Numbered from the stretch's first letter, positions 19,367 to 29,028 are shown. The stretch is 36,020 nucleotides of DNA from an uncultured Chitinophagales bacterium (GCA_938023075.1 CALHDG010000256.1:1-36020); one strand, 5' to 3'. Program-made: numbers and translations. Notes: generated by a model not told the origin, from the letters alone.

Positions 19367-22300
19367 TTATTGTTTAATAAATTGGCTGGTTTGAATATTA
19401 TCTCCTTTTTCAGCTACGAGGTAATATACACCATTATCAAAATTTCTGATATCGAAAATGTACACAGAAGACTTTTCATTTTCATGATTAATTGCTTCAA
19501 CCTGAACCAATTGACCATTCGTGTTATAAATCTTAATATCTGATCCTTTCATTTCTTCACTCACGGTAACGTAAATCACACCCGAACTTGGTACAGGGAA
19601 AATGTGAGGATTATTATCTAAAGCCAAGGTCTTATCGCTAGGGTTTTGGCTTTCAATTAATAATTCTTGCTCTAAAACATTTATAGGTTGTACAATATTA
19701 ACTGGTTGCCCACTTTGGTCAACAGCAGCCTGTCCGCCACCGTCGCAGCCAACTTCTAAAATATCTACAATAATTTGCACTACATTGCAATTATTAGCAG
19801 GGTCGCAGTATTCAACCGTTACAATATCCGGACTATAATTTTGCAATAATGGAAGTGGTTTGTAAGAGAAACAACCTGGCTTATCATCATCTAAATCATC
19901 AATACCGCATTCAAACAAACTATTTACATCTACTATAGTTCCATCGAAACTACCATCAATTATACAAGGGATACATATCTCAACTGAAGGATCGGGTGTT
20001 GCTTGAGTAAAGGCTGGAGAGCAAGTTTGTAAGTTTGTTGCACAATCTGTAACTGGTGGCGGTGGTGGTGCACATGCTTCTCTAAGCACCGTAATAGAAT
20101 TAGAAAGCGCAAAACAGCCTGATAAATCTGCTGCATTTAAACCTACTTCGGCACCAGAAAGATCATCGAAGTTTACATACCATATTAAACAAGTGCCAAC
20201 ACCCGCGCCATCAAAATCTACTACACCAGGCATTGGGGGTAAGCCTAAAATGTTTAATTGATCATCAGTAATTACCCATGCGGCATTTGATCCTGAACCT
20301 CCACTTGCGGTAATGCCAGAAACAAAGTCGGCAGTATCATCGCCTACGCAGAAAGTAAACGGACCACCAGATAGTGTAGAAGGCGTAACCGCACACGCAG
20401 GTGCACAAGGTTCTCTTTCTACAGTAATAGAATTAGAAAGCGCAAAACATCCTGATAAATCTGCGGCATTTAAACCTACTTCAGCTCCTTCAATATCATC
20501 GAAGTTTACATACCAAATTAAACAGGTACCAATACCAGCACCATCAAAATCTACTACACCTGGCATTGGAGGTAAGCCTAAAATGTTTAATTGATCATCG
20601 GTTATTACCCATGTAGAATTAGTACCGGAACCTCCACTTACCGTAATGCCCGAAACGAAGTCGGCAGTACCATCATCTACACAGAAAGTAAATGGTCCTC
20701 CAGAAAGTGTAGCAGGTGAAGCTGAACAGGCAGGTGTACAAGGTTCTCTTTCGACCGTAATAGAATTAGAAAGCGCAAAACATCCTGATAAATCTGCGGC
20801 ATTTAAACCTACTTCAGCACCAGAAAGATCATCATAGTTTACATACCATATTAAACAAGTGCCAATACCAGCACCATCAAAATCTACTACACCAGGCATT
20901 GGAGGTAAGCCTAATATGTTTAATTGATCATCGGTAATTACCCATGCAGAATTAGTACCGGAACCTCCACTTACCGTAATGCCCGAAACGAAGTCGGCAG
21001 TACCATCATCTACACAGAAAGTAAACGGACCACCGGCAAGTGTAGCAGGTGAAGCCGCACAAGCAGGTGCACAAGATTCTCTGAGTACAGTAATTGAATT
21101 AGACAAAGCAAAGTTACCAGATAAATTAGCCGCATTCATACCTACTTCAGCGCCAGAAAGATCATCAAAACTAATATACCATATTAAACAAGTACCTACA
21201 CCCGCACCATCAAAATCTACTACACCTGGCATTGGAGGCAAGCCTAATATATTTAATTGATCATCAGTTATGACCCAAGCAGAATTCGATCCTGAACCTC
21301 CACTTGCGGTAATACCCGATACGTTGTCTGGTATGCCGTCTCCAACACAAAATTGGAATGGACCACCAGCAATAGTAGCCGGAGTAACAGGTATAATGTC
21401 AGGAGTACATTCGATTCTGTTAACCATAATTGGATTAGACAAGTCGTAACAGCCTTCAAAATTATCGGCATTGGCACCTTGGGATAGTCCTGTTACGTTA
21501 TTGTAACTAATATTCCAAATTAAACAAGTACCTGAACCTGCACCATTAAAATCAACATCAGAAAGAGAACCTGGTAAGCCTAAAACATTATTTTGATCAT
21601 CGGTAATTACCCAAGCAGAAAAACCACCTGAATTACCAGCCACACTTACGCCAGTAGCATAATCTGGCGTACCGTCGCCAACGCAAAAATTAAATGGTCC
21701 GCCTGTTAAGGTTCCGCCGTTCACATTGCAAACCGGGGGATTAGGAGGATCAACTACACCACCACTGCAATCATCTACAATGTCAATATTTACAATTGTG
21801 CTCATACAATCATTGGTGCCTGGAATACAGTAAACTACAGTTAACTGCTCTGGACTGTACAATTCCATTAAAGGTACAGGTAAGTATGTGAAGCATGCTT
21901 GATTACTATCATCTAAGTCTTCAATTGAGCAGAAGAATAGAGACTCTACATCTACTATCTCAGCGCCGTAACTTCCATCCTCAATGCAATCAATACATAT
22001 GTTTAATGGAGCAGCAGAAGCAAAATCAACAGTTGGTGTAGTACATAAATTTAATACTTGAGGGCAAGGTGTTATTCCATCGCCACAGTTAGGATCTATA
22101 TCAACGATGACCAAAATTGTCCAGCATTGTCCGGTTCTTGGAGTACAATATTCTACCACCACTTCACTTGGGCTTTCAGCCAAGGGTAAAGGCGTATAGG
22201 TAAAACAAGCTACATTTTCATCGTCTAAGTCAGTAATTTCACATTGATCAAACAAGGCATCAACCTCGGTAATTTCAGCATCTAACTCACCGCTTAAAAT

Positions 22301-25003
22301 ACAAGGTAAGCAAATTTCAATTGGTGTTTGAGGAGCTGTGCATACTCTCATTTTAGGAGGGCAAGGACTTGGATACGTACACGAACCATCATTACAATTG
22401 GCATTGGCATCGTAATTATCGGCAAGCGGATCGTTACAACCTAAATTCTGTGGTTCAACTACTACGCAGTCACAACCTTCTAGTTTAGTTATATCACCCC
22501 AACAAGGGTTAGTGTTACACTCTGGAACTGGTAAACATGAATCATCTTCACAATTGGCATCAGCATTATAGTTGCAAGCAGTTGGATCGGTACAACCTAA
22601 AACCTGAGGGGTTACAACATCGCAAGAACAGCCGTCTGCACTTAATGTTGTTATATTACCTATACAAGGATCTGTATTACAAGTTGGTATCGGCATACAG
22701 GTTCCATCATCACAAGTGGCTGCTGCATTAAAGTTGCAAGCAGTTGGATTGGTACAACCATCAATACAAGCTATTTCGAATATAGCACCGTCGTGATCAT
22801 CTTCATCATCATTTGTATTGTCGGTCACATCATCTGTATTATTATCATTAGTAGGATCGTTATCAGGTGTGGAATCGATATCTTCTCCTGGATTTCCGTC
22901 TTCATCTTCAGCCGAAGAAATTTCCGCAAAATTTTCAAACGAACCAGGTCCAGCATCGGTAGGTATAGTAAAGGTTATATCTACACTTTCATCCGCACCA
23001 GGAGCAAGTGGACCAGCAATAGTAGTTGTTGCAGTGCCATCGCCTTGGTCTGTCCATGCTGCATCATTTAAAATTAAACCTGCAGGAGAATAATCGGTAA
23101 TTTCAATATTTTGGGCAGCAACATTACCTTGATTAAATACCGTTATGGTAAATGTTATATCGTCGCCGGGTGCAAAAGGCCCACTTGAAGCCAAAACTTT
23201 AATAAGTGCTAAATCAAATATTACTGCTACACAACTTCCATCGTCACAATTTGCATTTGGGTCATAATTTATAGCTTCAGAATCGGTACAACCTGAAACT
23301 TGAGGTTCTACTAAATCACAAGTACATCCATTTGCACTTAGCGTAGTAATATCGCCAACACACGGATCGTCGTTACACGTTGGCACTGCCATACAACTAT
23401 CATCATCACAAGTGGCTGTTGCATCAAAATTACAAGCTGTAGGATCGGTGCAACCATCTATACAAGCTATTTCAAATATAGCACCGTCGTGATCATCTTC
23501 GTCACCATCCGTATTATTGGTAACATCATCTACATTAGTATCATTATCTGGGTCATTATCTGGTGTTGAGTCAATATCGTCTCCTGGATTTCCGTCTTCA
23601 TCTTCGGCAGCAGATATTTCTGCGAAATTCTCAAACGAGCCTGGAGCAGCATCTGCTGGAATCGTAAATGTTATATCAACACTTTCGTCTGAACCAGTTG
23701 CGAGTGGTCCCGCTATTGTAGTTGTAGCTGATCCATCCCCTTGGTCTGCCCAATTGGCATCATTTAAAATTAAACCGGCAGGTATATAATCGGTAATTTC
23801 TATATTTTGAGCAACAATAGTTCCTTGGTTAAAAACAGTAATGGTAAAAGTAACATCGCCGCCTGGACTAAATGGCCCGGTGGAAGCGAGCACTTTTATT
23901 AACGCTAAATCAAATACGCCAAATTCGCAGGAATTATCATCACAATTAGCATTAGCATTAAAGTTATCTGCCTCTGGGTCGGTACAACCTAAAACTTGTT
24001 CTTCAACAATTTGGCATTCGCATTCTCCTGGAAGTGGATCAGCAAGAATATCACCTTCACAAATATCTTGGTTAGAGCAGTCTGCAGGACATTCAACTAT
24101 TATGAGTTGATCTTTAGTAGTTGCATTTCCACAACCATCAACCGCACCCCATCTTTTGGTGTAAGTTGTAGAGCCGGGGCAAGGAGTGTTTTCCATTGTA
24201 AGATCGGTCACAATTCTACCTTGAACCATAACTGCTGCATCTTCACATTCATCAAATCCATCCGTTACGTCTCCAGTTAACGTGGTATCATTTGGATCGG
24301 ATTCACATGGAATAGTAATGTCATCAGGCACGGTAAACTCTGGACCGGTCTCATCTAAAATTGTAATGGTTTGAGTTTGCGGGTCATTGGCATTACCACA
24401 AGGGTCTGTAGCTGTCCACGATCTAACAAAAATTTTCTCTCCAGCACAAGCACCTTGAGTAGGCGGTGCGTCAGATTTGTTTACATTATCAAACGTTAAG
24501 TCAGGGCAACCATCATTTGGCGTAATATCTGGAAATCCAGTTATTTCAGGCTCAGTTCCCATTGCGCAAGTGGTACTGATATCGCCTGGTGCAGTAAATT
24601 CAGGTGCGGTTGTATCTGGCTCCGTTGAGATAGTAAAAGTACAAATAGAAACTTCCTCTCCTGGTGTATATTGAAAGTTAAAGTCGGCATCATTGTAAAC
24701 GATAACTTCTCTGGTTACCTCTCTTGCATCTGATTCGCAATAAAATACAACATCAGAATCAATAGTAGTAACACCAGTTTCAGTTAAGGCACCTGCAATT
24801 TCAATACCATAAATAGCCGTTGCATCATCTAATGAGTTTACTTGGATAGGTACATCTTGAATGGTATTGCAATCAAAAAGACCCAAGTCTAAATTGGCAG
24901 GGCAGGTTACTGTTTGTGCATTGGTGGTTAAAAAAAACGACCAACAAATAGCACAAACAAACAAAAGTTTTGTTTGCTTTAGTAATTTGTAAGTATTCAA
25001 CAT
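19367..25003 (-). CDS. Giant modular T9SS-secreted surface protein
   Basis: A 1878-residue exported protein. After the signal peptide (LFVCAICWSFFLTTNAQ) come HYR-like Cys domains (about 130-330; ATDPCGNANDPQTQTI), then two near-identical 232-residue units (about 365-830), each with a DUF11-type domain (LALIKVLAS, VTFTITVFNQG), an acidic Asp/Asn linker and GCTDPTACNFN...DDGSC units (six in all). Two Cys-rich repeats of about 85 residues follow, with a third near 1660-1745 (EICIPCI, FECGIDDLDD, VEYCDP). Between them, about 1090-1640, are five modules with GGPFTFCV, WVITDDQLNILGLPPMPG and GTCLIWYVNFDD, the same as in the IPTL-CTERM protein. The C-terminal 80 residues (IFPVPSSGVIYVTV, DIKIYNTNGQLV, FDNGVYYLVAEKGDN, SQFIKQ) are a type A T9SS sorting domain. 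It is probably a surface adhesin or filament; the partner is unknown. Confidence 0.92.
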   Translation of the reverse strand: MLNTYKLLKQTKLLFVCAICWSFFLTTNAQTVTCPANLDLGLFDCNTIQDVPIQVNSLDDATAIYGIEIAGALTETGVTTIDSDVVFYCESDAREVTREVIVYNDADFNFQYTPGEEVSICTFTISTEPDTTAPEFTAPGDISTTCAMGTEPEITGFPDITPNDGCPDLTFDNVNKSDAPPTQGACAGEKIFVRSWTATDPCGNANDPQTQTITILDETGPEFTVPDDITIPCESDPNDTTLTGDVTDGFDECEDAAVMVQGRIVTDLTMENTPCPGSTTYTKRWGAVDGCGNATTKDQLIIVECPADCSNQDICEGDILADPLPGECECQIVEEQVLGCTDPEADNFNANANCDDNSCEFGVFDLALIKVLASTGPFSPGGDVTFTITVFNQGTIVAQNIEITDYIPAGLILNDANWADQGDGSATTTIAGPLATGSDESVDITFTIPADAAPGSFENFAEISAAEDEDGNPGDDIDSTPDNDPDNDTNVDDVTNNTDGDEDDHDGAIFEIACIDGCTDPTACNFDATATCDDDSCMAVPTCNDDPCVGDITTLSANGCTCDLVEPQVSGCTDSEAINYDPNANCDDGSCVAVIFDLALIKVLASSGPFAPGDDITFTITVFNQGNVAAQNIEITDYSPAGLILNDAAWTDQGDGTATTTIAGPLAPGADESVDITFTIPTDAGPGSFENFAEISSAEDEDGNPGEDIDSTPDNDPTNDNNTDDVTDNTNDDEDDHDGAIFEIACIDGCTNPTACNFNAAATCDDGTCMPIPTCNTDPCIGNITTLSADGCSCDVVTPQVLGCTDPTACNYNADANCEDDSCLPVPECNTNPCWGDITKLEGCDCVVVEPQNLGCNDPLADNYDANANCNDGSCTYPSPCPPKMRVCTAPQTPIEICLPCILSGELDAEITEVDALFDQCEITDLDDENVACFTYTPLPLAESPSEVVVEYCTPRTGQCWTILVIVDIDPNCGDGITPCPQVLNLCTTPTVDFASAAPLNICIDCIEDGSYGAEIVDVESLFFCSIEDLDDSNQACFTYLPVPLMELYSPEQLTVVYCIPGTNDCMSTIVNIDIVDDCSGGVVDPPNPPVCNVNGGTLTGGPFNFCVGDGTPDYATGVSVAGNSGGFSAWVITDDQNNVLGLPGSLSDVDFNGAGSGTCLIWNISYNNVTGLSQGANADNFEGCYDLSNPIMVNRIECTPDIIPVTPATIAGGPFQFCVGDGIPDNVSGITASGGSGSNSAWVITDDQLNILGLPPMPGVVDFDGAGVGTCLIWYISFDDLSGAEVGMNAANLSGNFALSNSITVLRESCAPACAASPATLAGGPFTFCVDDGTADFVSGITVSGGSGTNSAWVITDDQLNILGLPPMPGVVDFDGAGIGTCLIWYVNYDDLSGAEVGLNAADLSGCFALSNSITVEREPCTPACSASPATLSGGPFTFCVDDGTADFVSGITVSGGSGTNSTWVITDDQLNILGLPPMPGVVDFDGAGIGTCLIWYVNFDDIEGAEVGLNAADLSGCFALSNSITVEREPCAPACAVTPSTLSGGPFTFCVGDDTADFVSGITASGGSGSNAAWVITDDQLNILGLPPMPGVVDFDGAGVGTCLIWYVNFDDLSGAEVGLNAADLSGCFALSNSITVLREACAPPPPPVTDCATNLQTCSPAFTQATPDPSVEICIPCIIDGSFDGTIVDVNSLFECGIDDLDDDKPGCFSYKPLPLLQNYSPDIVTVEYCDPANNCNVVQIIVDILEVGCDGGGQAAVDQSGQPVNIVQPINVLEQELLIESQNPSDKTLALDNNPHIFPVPSSGVIYVTVSEEMKGSDIKIYNTNGQLVQVEAINHENEKSSVYIFDIRNFDNGVYYLVAEKGDNIQTSQFIKQ
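20079..21745 (-). repeat. Tandem 333-bp coding repeats (five units)
   Basis: Inside the T9SS protein gene the same DNA recurs with a period of exactly 333 bases: equivalent positions are 20091, 20424, 20757 and 21090, and then a more diverged unit about 336 bases further. Each unit encodes the 111-residue GGPF/DDQLNILGLP module. The three units nearest the C-terminus are almost identical at DNA level, indicating recent duplication or gene conversion. Confidence 0.9.
22520..23912 (-). repeat. 696-bp direct repeat (two DUF11 units)
   Basis: Two in-frame units lie 696 bases apart, for example GCTAAATCAAAT at 23208 and 23904, and CAAGCTATTTC at 22767 and 23463. Each encodes 232 residues: a DUF11-like domain, an acidic linker and one or two GCTD-DDGSC units. 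The two copies differ at many third positions, so they are older than the 333-bp units. Confidence 0.85.
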
Positions 25004-25413
25004 AATGTAATTATTTTAATTTTTTAAATTTTAATAGCAGTTTGATATAGTTTAAGTTTTGTAAGTTTTTTTTAATATCGCGTAAAGATCGATATTTTTT
25101 AGAATTAAAAAAAGTTTTGATTTTAAAATATGCTTGATTTGCAAAAGTTTTATGAAAAAAATATAAATAATAAATTTAAAAATTAAATAAAGTTTAAAAA
25201 ATATATAATTATCATTGACAGTCAATGCATTGTAAAATCTTCTTTTGAAGGTATTTTTCTTAAAAATAATCTACAAAAATCACTCCATTTTAGTGTTTAA
25301 ATCCAAATCATATTAATTTAAAACACAAATATTCTAAGAAATGATTGAATTTCAAAATTACATTGTATTGTTACTATATTTAATATTGAATTTATGAGTA
25401 ATAAAACTAAGGC
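25004..25413. other. AT-rich upstream region of the giant gene
   Basis: About 410 very AT-rich bases with no coding frame I can support. It should contain the promoter of the T9SS protein gene and the end of the deoxynucleoside kinase transcript. A minus-strand TAATTTTG (25354-25361) matches the -7 pattern but is about 350 bases from the ATG and lacks a -33 partner. I see no clear terminator for the kinase gene. Confidence 0.4.
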
Positions 25414-26046
25414 TTATAGTTTGATGGTATGAAGACCTGGTGAATATTCTTTTTCGATTAGATTTACGATTTTATCAAAATCTGCTGGATTGTTGACAAA
25501 ATCAATATCATCTGCCTGTAAAATCAAAATTTTTAAATTGGGTTTTTGCTTAAAATAATTGAAATAAGCCTGTTGAATTTTAAGTAAATACGATTCACTA
25601 ACCGATTGTTCAAAATTTCTGCCTCTCTTTCTAATATTTTTTATAATACGATTAACAGAAGAATGAATATATACCAATAAATCAGGTTCGGGTAAATTGG
25701 GGTACATGATACTAAAAATGCGCTGAAAGAGTTTAAACTCATCATCTGTTAAATTTACACGCGAATAAAGCAATGATTTTACAAAAACATAATCTGAAAT
25801 TGTTCGTTGATTAAACAAGTTAAACTCTTTAAGCTGCTCATGTAGTTGCTGGTAACGGTCTGCTAAAAAAAAGAGTTCTGCAGAAAAAGCATATCGTTTT
25901 GCATCTTCAAAAAATTTAGGCAAAAAGGGGTTTTCTGCAAAAGTTTCCAGTATTAACTTAGCATCGAAATGCTGTCCCAATAGTTTTGCTAATGAAGTTT
26001 TACCTGCTCCAATATTTCCTTCTACAGTTATAAACTTATATTTCAT
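25414..26046 (-). CDS. Deoxynucleoside kinase
   Basis: A 210-residue kinase of the dNK/deoxyguanosine kinase family that phosphorylates salvaged deoxynucleosides. The P-loop GNIGAGKTS is at residues 10-18. ETFAENPFLPKFFEDAKRYAFSAELFFLADRY carries the conserved Glu and substrate pocket, with the DR motif in LADRYQQL. The Arg-rich lid region IRKRGRNFEQSV follows. It overlaps the end of folK by 11 bases (25414-26046 versus 26036-26533), so translation is probably coupled. From memory the folK/dNK pair is conserved across Bacteroidota. Substrate preference (dA, dG or dC) cannot be read. Confidence 0.92.
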   Translation of the reverse strand: MKYKFITVEGNIGAGKTSLAKLLGQHFDAKLILETFAENPFLPKFFEDAKRYAFSAELFFLADRYQQLHEQLKEFNLFNQRTISDYVFVKSLLYSRVNLTDDEFKLFQRIFSIMYPNLPEPDLLVYIHSSVNRIIKNIRKRGRNFEQSVSESYLLKIQQAYFNYFKQKPNLKILILQADDIDFVNNPADFDKIVNLIEKEYSPGLHTIKL

Positions 26047-26533
26047 TAGCTGCTGTTAGTTTTTCTACCAATAAATTATCTGTTGAATTTTTTAACAATT
26101 GTTGTACACTAAGTTCAAATTGAGGATGTATATAATCGGGAGCAATTTCAGACAATGGGTATAACACGAAATTTCGTAAATGCATTAATTTATGTGGAAT
26201 ATGTAAACGATCAGATTTAAATATTAGGTCATCAATAAAAATAATATCGATATCTATCATACGTGCAGCCCAACGTTCTTCGTGTTCACTCCCAATTTGT
26301 TTTTCTATTTTTTTTACAATTTCTAAAAGTTCGAGAGGTTGATAATTAGTCGAAAAACAAACTGCCTGATTATAAAAATTTTGCAGATTTTCTCTTCCCC
26401 AGGCTTGGGTCTCATAAATTTCCGATACTTTTTTTGGTAAGCCAAAAAAATCGCTTAATAAACTAATAGCAAGTTTTAAATTTTGAAGTCTGTCTCCAAT
26501 ATTGCTACCATTCAATAAATATAAATCTGCCAT
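26036..26533 (-). CDS. folK: 2-amino-4-hydroxy-6-hydroxymethyldihydropteridine diphosphokinase
   Basis: A 165-residue enzyme that transfers diphosphate from ATP to 6-hydroxymethyl-7,8-dihydropterin in folate synthesis. Family motifs are present: LLNGSNIGDRLQNL, YETQAWGRENLQNFYNQAV, EERWAARMIDIDIIF (substrate and magnesium Asp pair in DID) and IPHKLMHLRNFVLYPLSEIAPDYIHP. I start at ATG 26533; the open frame could begin at a GTG two codons earlier. Only five bases separate this ATG from a TAnnTTTG -7 box, so the message may be leaderless. It overlaps the deoxynucleoside kinase and is divergent from sppA. Confidence 0.93.
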   Translation of the reverse strand: MADLYLLNGSNIGDRLQNLKLAISLLSDFFGLPKKVSEIYETQAWGRENLQNFYNQAVCFSTNYQPLELLEIVKKIEKQIGSEHEERWAARMIDIDIIFIDDLIFKSDRLHIPHKLMHLRNFVLYPLSEIAPDYIHPQFELSVQQLLKNSTDNLLVEKLTAANEI

Positions 26534-26538
26534 TGGCA

Positions 26539-26546
26539 CAAAAATA
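26539..26546 (-). promoter_or_regulatory. Candidate -7 box for the folK-kinase operon
   Basis: The minus strand reads TATTTTTG, an exact TAnnTTTG match, ending five bases before the folK ATG. This spacing would put the transcript start at or next to the ATG. The -33 element is not clear. Confidence 0.4.
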
Positions 26547-26614
26547 ATTATATTCTGTATGCTTTTTGAGATTATTTTTAAAGCAACGGAATTAAATTGT
26601 TTAATTTTCGGTTA

Positions 26615-26644
26615 TTTGAATATTATTTAATAATTTTAAATTTG
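26615..26644 (+). promoter_or_regulatory. Promoter of sppA
   Basis: TTTG at 26615-26618 and TAAATTTG at 26637-26644 are separated by 18 bases, fitting the Bacteroidota -33/-7 pattern. The ATG is 164 bases downstream, so the leader would be long. The leader is AT-rich and shows no obvious riboswitch. Confidence 0.55.
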
Positions 26645-26807
26645 TGGCAAATTGATTATTTCATTACCTTGTAAATTCGGTTTAGAACAACAACAAATAA
26701 AAAGTATAGTTAGTTTGAATTTCAACTTCACTTGCTAAATTGAATTCTAAATTTTAATATTACTATTTAAAACAAATTGGTTAAACACAAAAACAAACAA
26801 TTAATAC

Positions 26808-28577
26808 ATGAAATTTTTAAAGTATGTTTTAGCTACTATTGTTGGGCTATTCACTTTTTTTGGAATTCTAATGGTAGCACTTTTTATAATTGGTGCTATA
26901 GCCAGTGCCTTTAGTGGAGGTAAAGATGCTGTAAAACCTAATAGTGTTATTTACGCTACTTTTGGCAACACTATTGTTGAAAAAGCTGACAAATCGCCTT
27001 TTGGAGATTTTGATCCGATAAGCTTTCAACCGGAAAAAAAAGATGGTTTAAATGATTTATTAGCCGGTATTGCTGCCGCCAAAGAAGATGAAAATGTAAA
27101 TGGTATTTTTATGGAACTCAAATCAATACCCAGTGGTTTTGCAACTGTTGAAGCTATCCGAAATGAATTACTCAACTTTAAAGAAAGTGGAAAATTTATA
27201 TATACTTATGGTGAATTGTACAGCCAACAAGCCTATTATTTAGCTTCTGTTGCCGATTCTATTATGCTAAACCCAAAAGGTTTGATAGATATGCGTGGCT
27301 TTGGAACGGAAATGATGTTTTTTAAAGGCGCATTAGATAAGTTGGAAATTGAACCTCAGGTTTTTAGAGTTGGTGGTTTTAAAAGTGCTGTTGAACCTTT
27401 TACTCTTACAAAAATGAGTGAAGAAAACCGTATGCAAATCAAAGAATTTTTAAGTGATTTCTACGAAATATTTTTAAACGGTATTTCAGAACAAAGAGGG
27501 ATGAGTGTTGATAACTTAAATAATATTGCCAATGACTTAAAAGTACGAAGAGCAGAAGATGCCTTAACTTATAAATTAGTAGATAAATTAACCTACAAAA
27601 ATGAAGCACTTAGTATTTTAAAAGAACGATTAGGCTTAGAAGAAGATGATAAACTGAACACCAAAAGTTTGAGTGCTTATGCCGCAAATGCCGCTAAAAA
27701 AACTAAAAAAGGCACTGGTAAAGATAAAATTGCAGTAGTGTATGCCTATGGTGGTATTGTTGACGGACCGGGTAAAAATGGCAGCATCGGTTCATACGAT
27801 TATGAGAAAGTTATTAGAAAGATAAGAGAAAAAGATAATATTAAAGCCATTGTTTTAAGAGTTAACTCGGGTGGTGGAAGTGCCTTAGCATCGGAGGTGA
27901 TTTGGAATGAAATGGAAATGGCTAAAGCCGAAGGCTTGCCCCTAGTAGTTTCTATGGGTGATGTGGCAGCCTCAGGCGGTTATTATATCGCTTGTAATTC
28001 AGATTATATTTTTGCAGAAGAAAATACCATAACCGGCTCTATTGGCGTATTTGGATTATTGCCCAATATGAAAGGCTTTTTCAATAACAAACTAGGAATT
28101 ACTTTCGATACTGCTAAAACTACAGAATATGCCGATTTAGCTAGCCCTAACCGAGCCGTTAATCCAGCCGAAAGAGCCATTATTCAGCAAAGTGTAGATG
28201 ATATTTATGATACTTTTTTAAACCGGGTTGCCAATGGACGAAATATGACTGTTGAAGCCGTGCATGAGGTTGCTCAAGGCAGAGTTTGGTCAGGTATAAA
28301 AGCCAAGCAATTAGGTTTGGTTGATGAAATTGGAGATTTAGACAAAGCCATTGAAAAAGCTGCCGAGTTAGCTGATTTAGAATCTTATAAAATTTCTAAT
28401 TATCCTGCCAGTGAAGACCCATTTACTAAGTTGATGAAAGACTTACAAGGACAAACCAAGCAAAACCTAATAAAAGAAGAATTAGGTAGCTATTACACTT
28501 ATTACAAACAAATTAAAGAAATGATAGATATGGAAGGCGTTCAAATGCGCATGCCTTATGAAATTACTATTGAATAA
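26808..28577 (+). CDS. sppA: Signal peptide peptidase SppA, 67K type
   Basis: A 589-residue inner-membrane serine protease that degrades cleaved signal peptides. One N-terminal membrane segment (FLKYVLATIVGLFTFFGILMV) is followed by two tandem S49 domains, the long form. The catalytic dyad is visible: Lys192 in GGFKSAVEPF in the N-terminal half and Ser389 in GDVAASGGYYIA in the C-terminal half. Flanking family motifs VLRVNSGGGSALASE and ITGSIGVFGLLPN are intact. It is divergent from folK and ends in a strong terminator. Confidence 0.95.
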   Translation: MKFLKYVLATIVGLFTFFGILMVALFIIGAIASAFSGGKDAVKPNSVIYATFGNTIVEKADKSPFGDFDPISFQPEKKDGLNDLLAGIAAAKEDENVNGIFMELKSIPSGFATVEAIRNELLNFKESGKFIYTYGELYSQQAYYLASVADSIMLNPKGLIDMRGFGTEMMFFKGALDKLEIEPQVFRVGGFKSAVEPFTLTKMSEENRMQIKEFLSDFYEIFLNGISEQRGMSVDNLNNIANDLKVRRAEDALTYKLVDKLTYKNEALSILKERLGLEEDDKLNTKSLSAYAANAAKKTKKGTGKDKIAVVYAYGGIVDGPGKNGSIGSYDYEKVIRKIREKDNIKAIVLRVNSGGGSALASEVIWNEMEMAKAEGLPLVVSMGDVAASGGYYIACNSDYIFAEENTITGSIGVFGLLPNMKGFFNNKLGITFDTAKTTEYADLASPNRAVNPAERAIIQQSVDDIYDTFLNRVANGRNMTVEAVHEVAQGRVWSGIKAKQLGLVDEIGDLDKAIEKAAELADLESYKISNYPASEDPFTKLMKDLQGQTKQNLIKEELGSYYTYYKQIKEMIDMEGVQMRMPYEITIE

Positions 28578-28603
28578 ATCCTGAAATTTTGAGCATTACT
28601 TTT

Positions 28604-28638
28604 GATGGGCTTTGCTTTAAATAGTAAAGCCCATTTTC
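28604..28638 (+). terminator. Rho-independent terminator of sppA
   Basis: ATGGGCTTT (28605-28613) pairs perfectly with AAAGCCCAT (28626-28634), then TTTTCG. It lies 27 bases after the sppA stop. Confidence 0.82.
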
Positions 28639-28660
28639 GTATTATTATATAAGGTAAGCC

Positions 28661-28724
28661 GGACTAATTCCCCTTCAAATGTTGAAGGGGTGAGCTTTTT
28701 CGAAAGAAAAAGGTCGGGGTAGTT
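28661..28724. repeat. Intergenic double-hairpin repeat
   Basis: Two perfect stem-loops in tandem: CCCCTTCAA/TTGAAGGGG (28670-28678 and 28682-28690, ATG loop) and CTTTTTC/GAAAAAG (28695-28701 and 28706-28712, GAAA loop). The flanks ACTA (28663-28666) and TAGT (28720-28723) can close both into a three-way junction. The layout recalls a widespread CCCC...GGGGTG...GGGGTGGTT-type intergenic repeat that I remember from Bacteroidota. It appears once in this window. Confidence 0.65.
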
Positions 28725-28981
28725 TAAAACTCATAAAAAATTGGTCCATACCGCCAATTACAATCATAGTAGAACTGATAATCTTACCATTTTCTCGAAA
28801 CTTTGCTGGATGAGATTTAAGAAAACGAAGTTAATTTAAAACGATTTTTTTAACAAATAGCGTGACAAGATTTGCAAAGCACTTTCCATTCAATTACTAC
28901 TAAAGCTAAACCCATTAAAATCCTTTTTCGGTATAGAAAATGTAAATTGAACATCAAAAAAAGATTAATACAACCAACACA

Positions 28982-29012
28982 TTGCATCAAACTAAATTAA
29001 ACCTTACATTTG
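28982..29012 (+). promoter_or_regulatory. Promoter of hmgA
   Basis: TTG at 28982-28984, a 20-base spacer, then TACATTTG at 29005-29012. The ATG at 29029 is 17 bases further, giving a leader of only about ten bases. Confidence 0.68.
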
Positions 29013-29028
29013 ATGTTAAAAGATTGAT

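Larger units (their letters stand above)
28578..29028. other. Intergenic region with terminator and hairpin repeat
   Basis: A gene-free stretch containing the sppA terminator (28604-28638), a compact multi-hairpin repeat (28661-28724), and the hmgA promoter at its right end. From 28725 to 28980 I see nothing supported. Confidence 0.6.

Noticed and set aside
20079-21745. Regularly spaced repeats considered as a CRISPR array
   Set aside because: The period is 333 bases and the repeats are in-frame coding modules of the T9SS protein. There are no short repeats with unique spacers and no cas genes.
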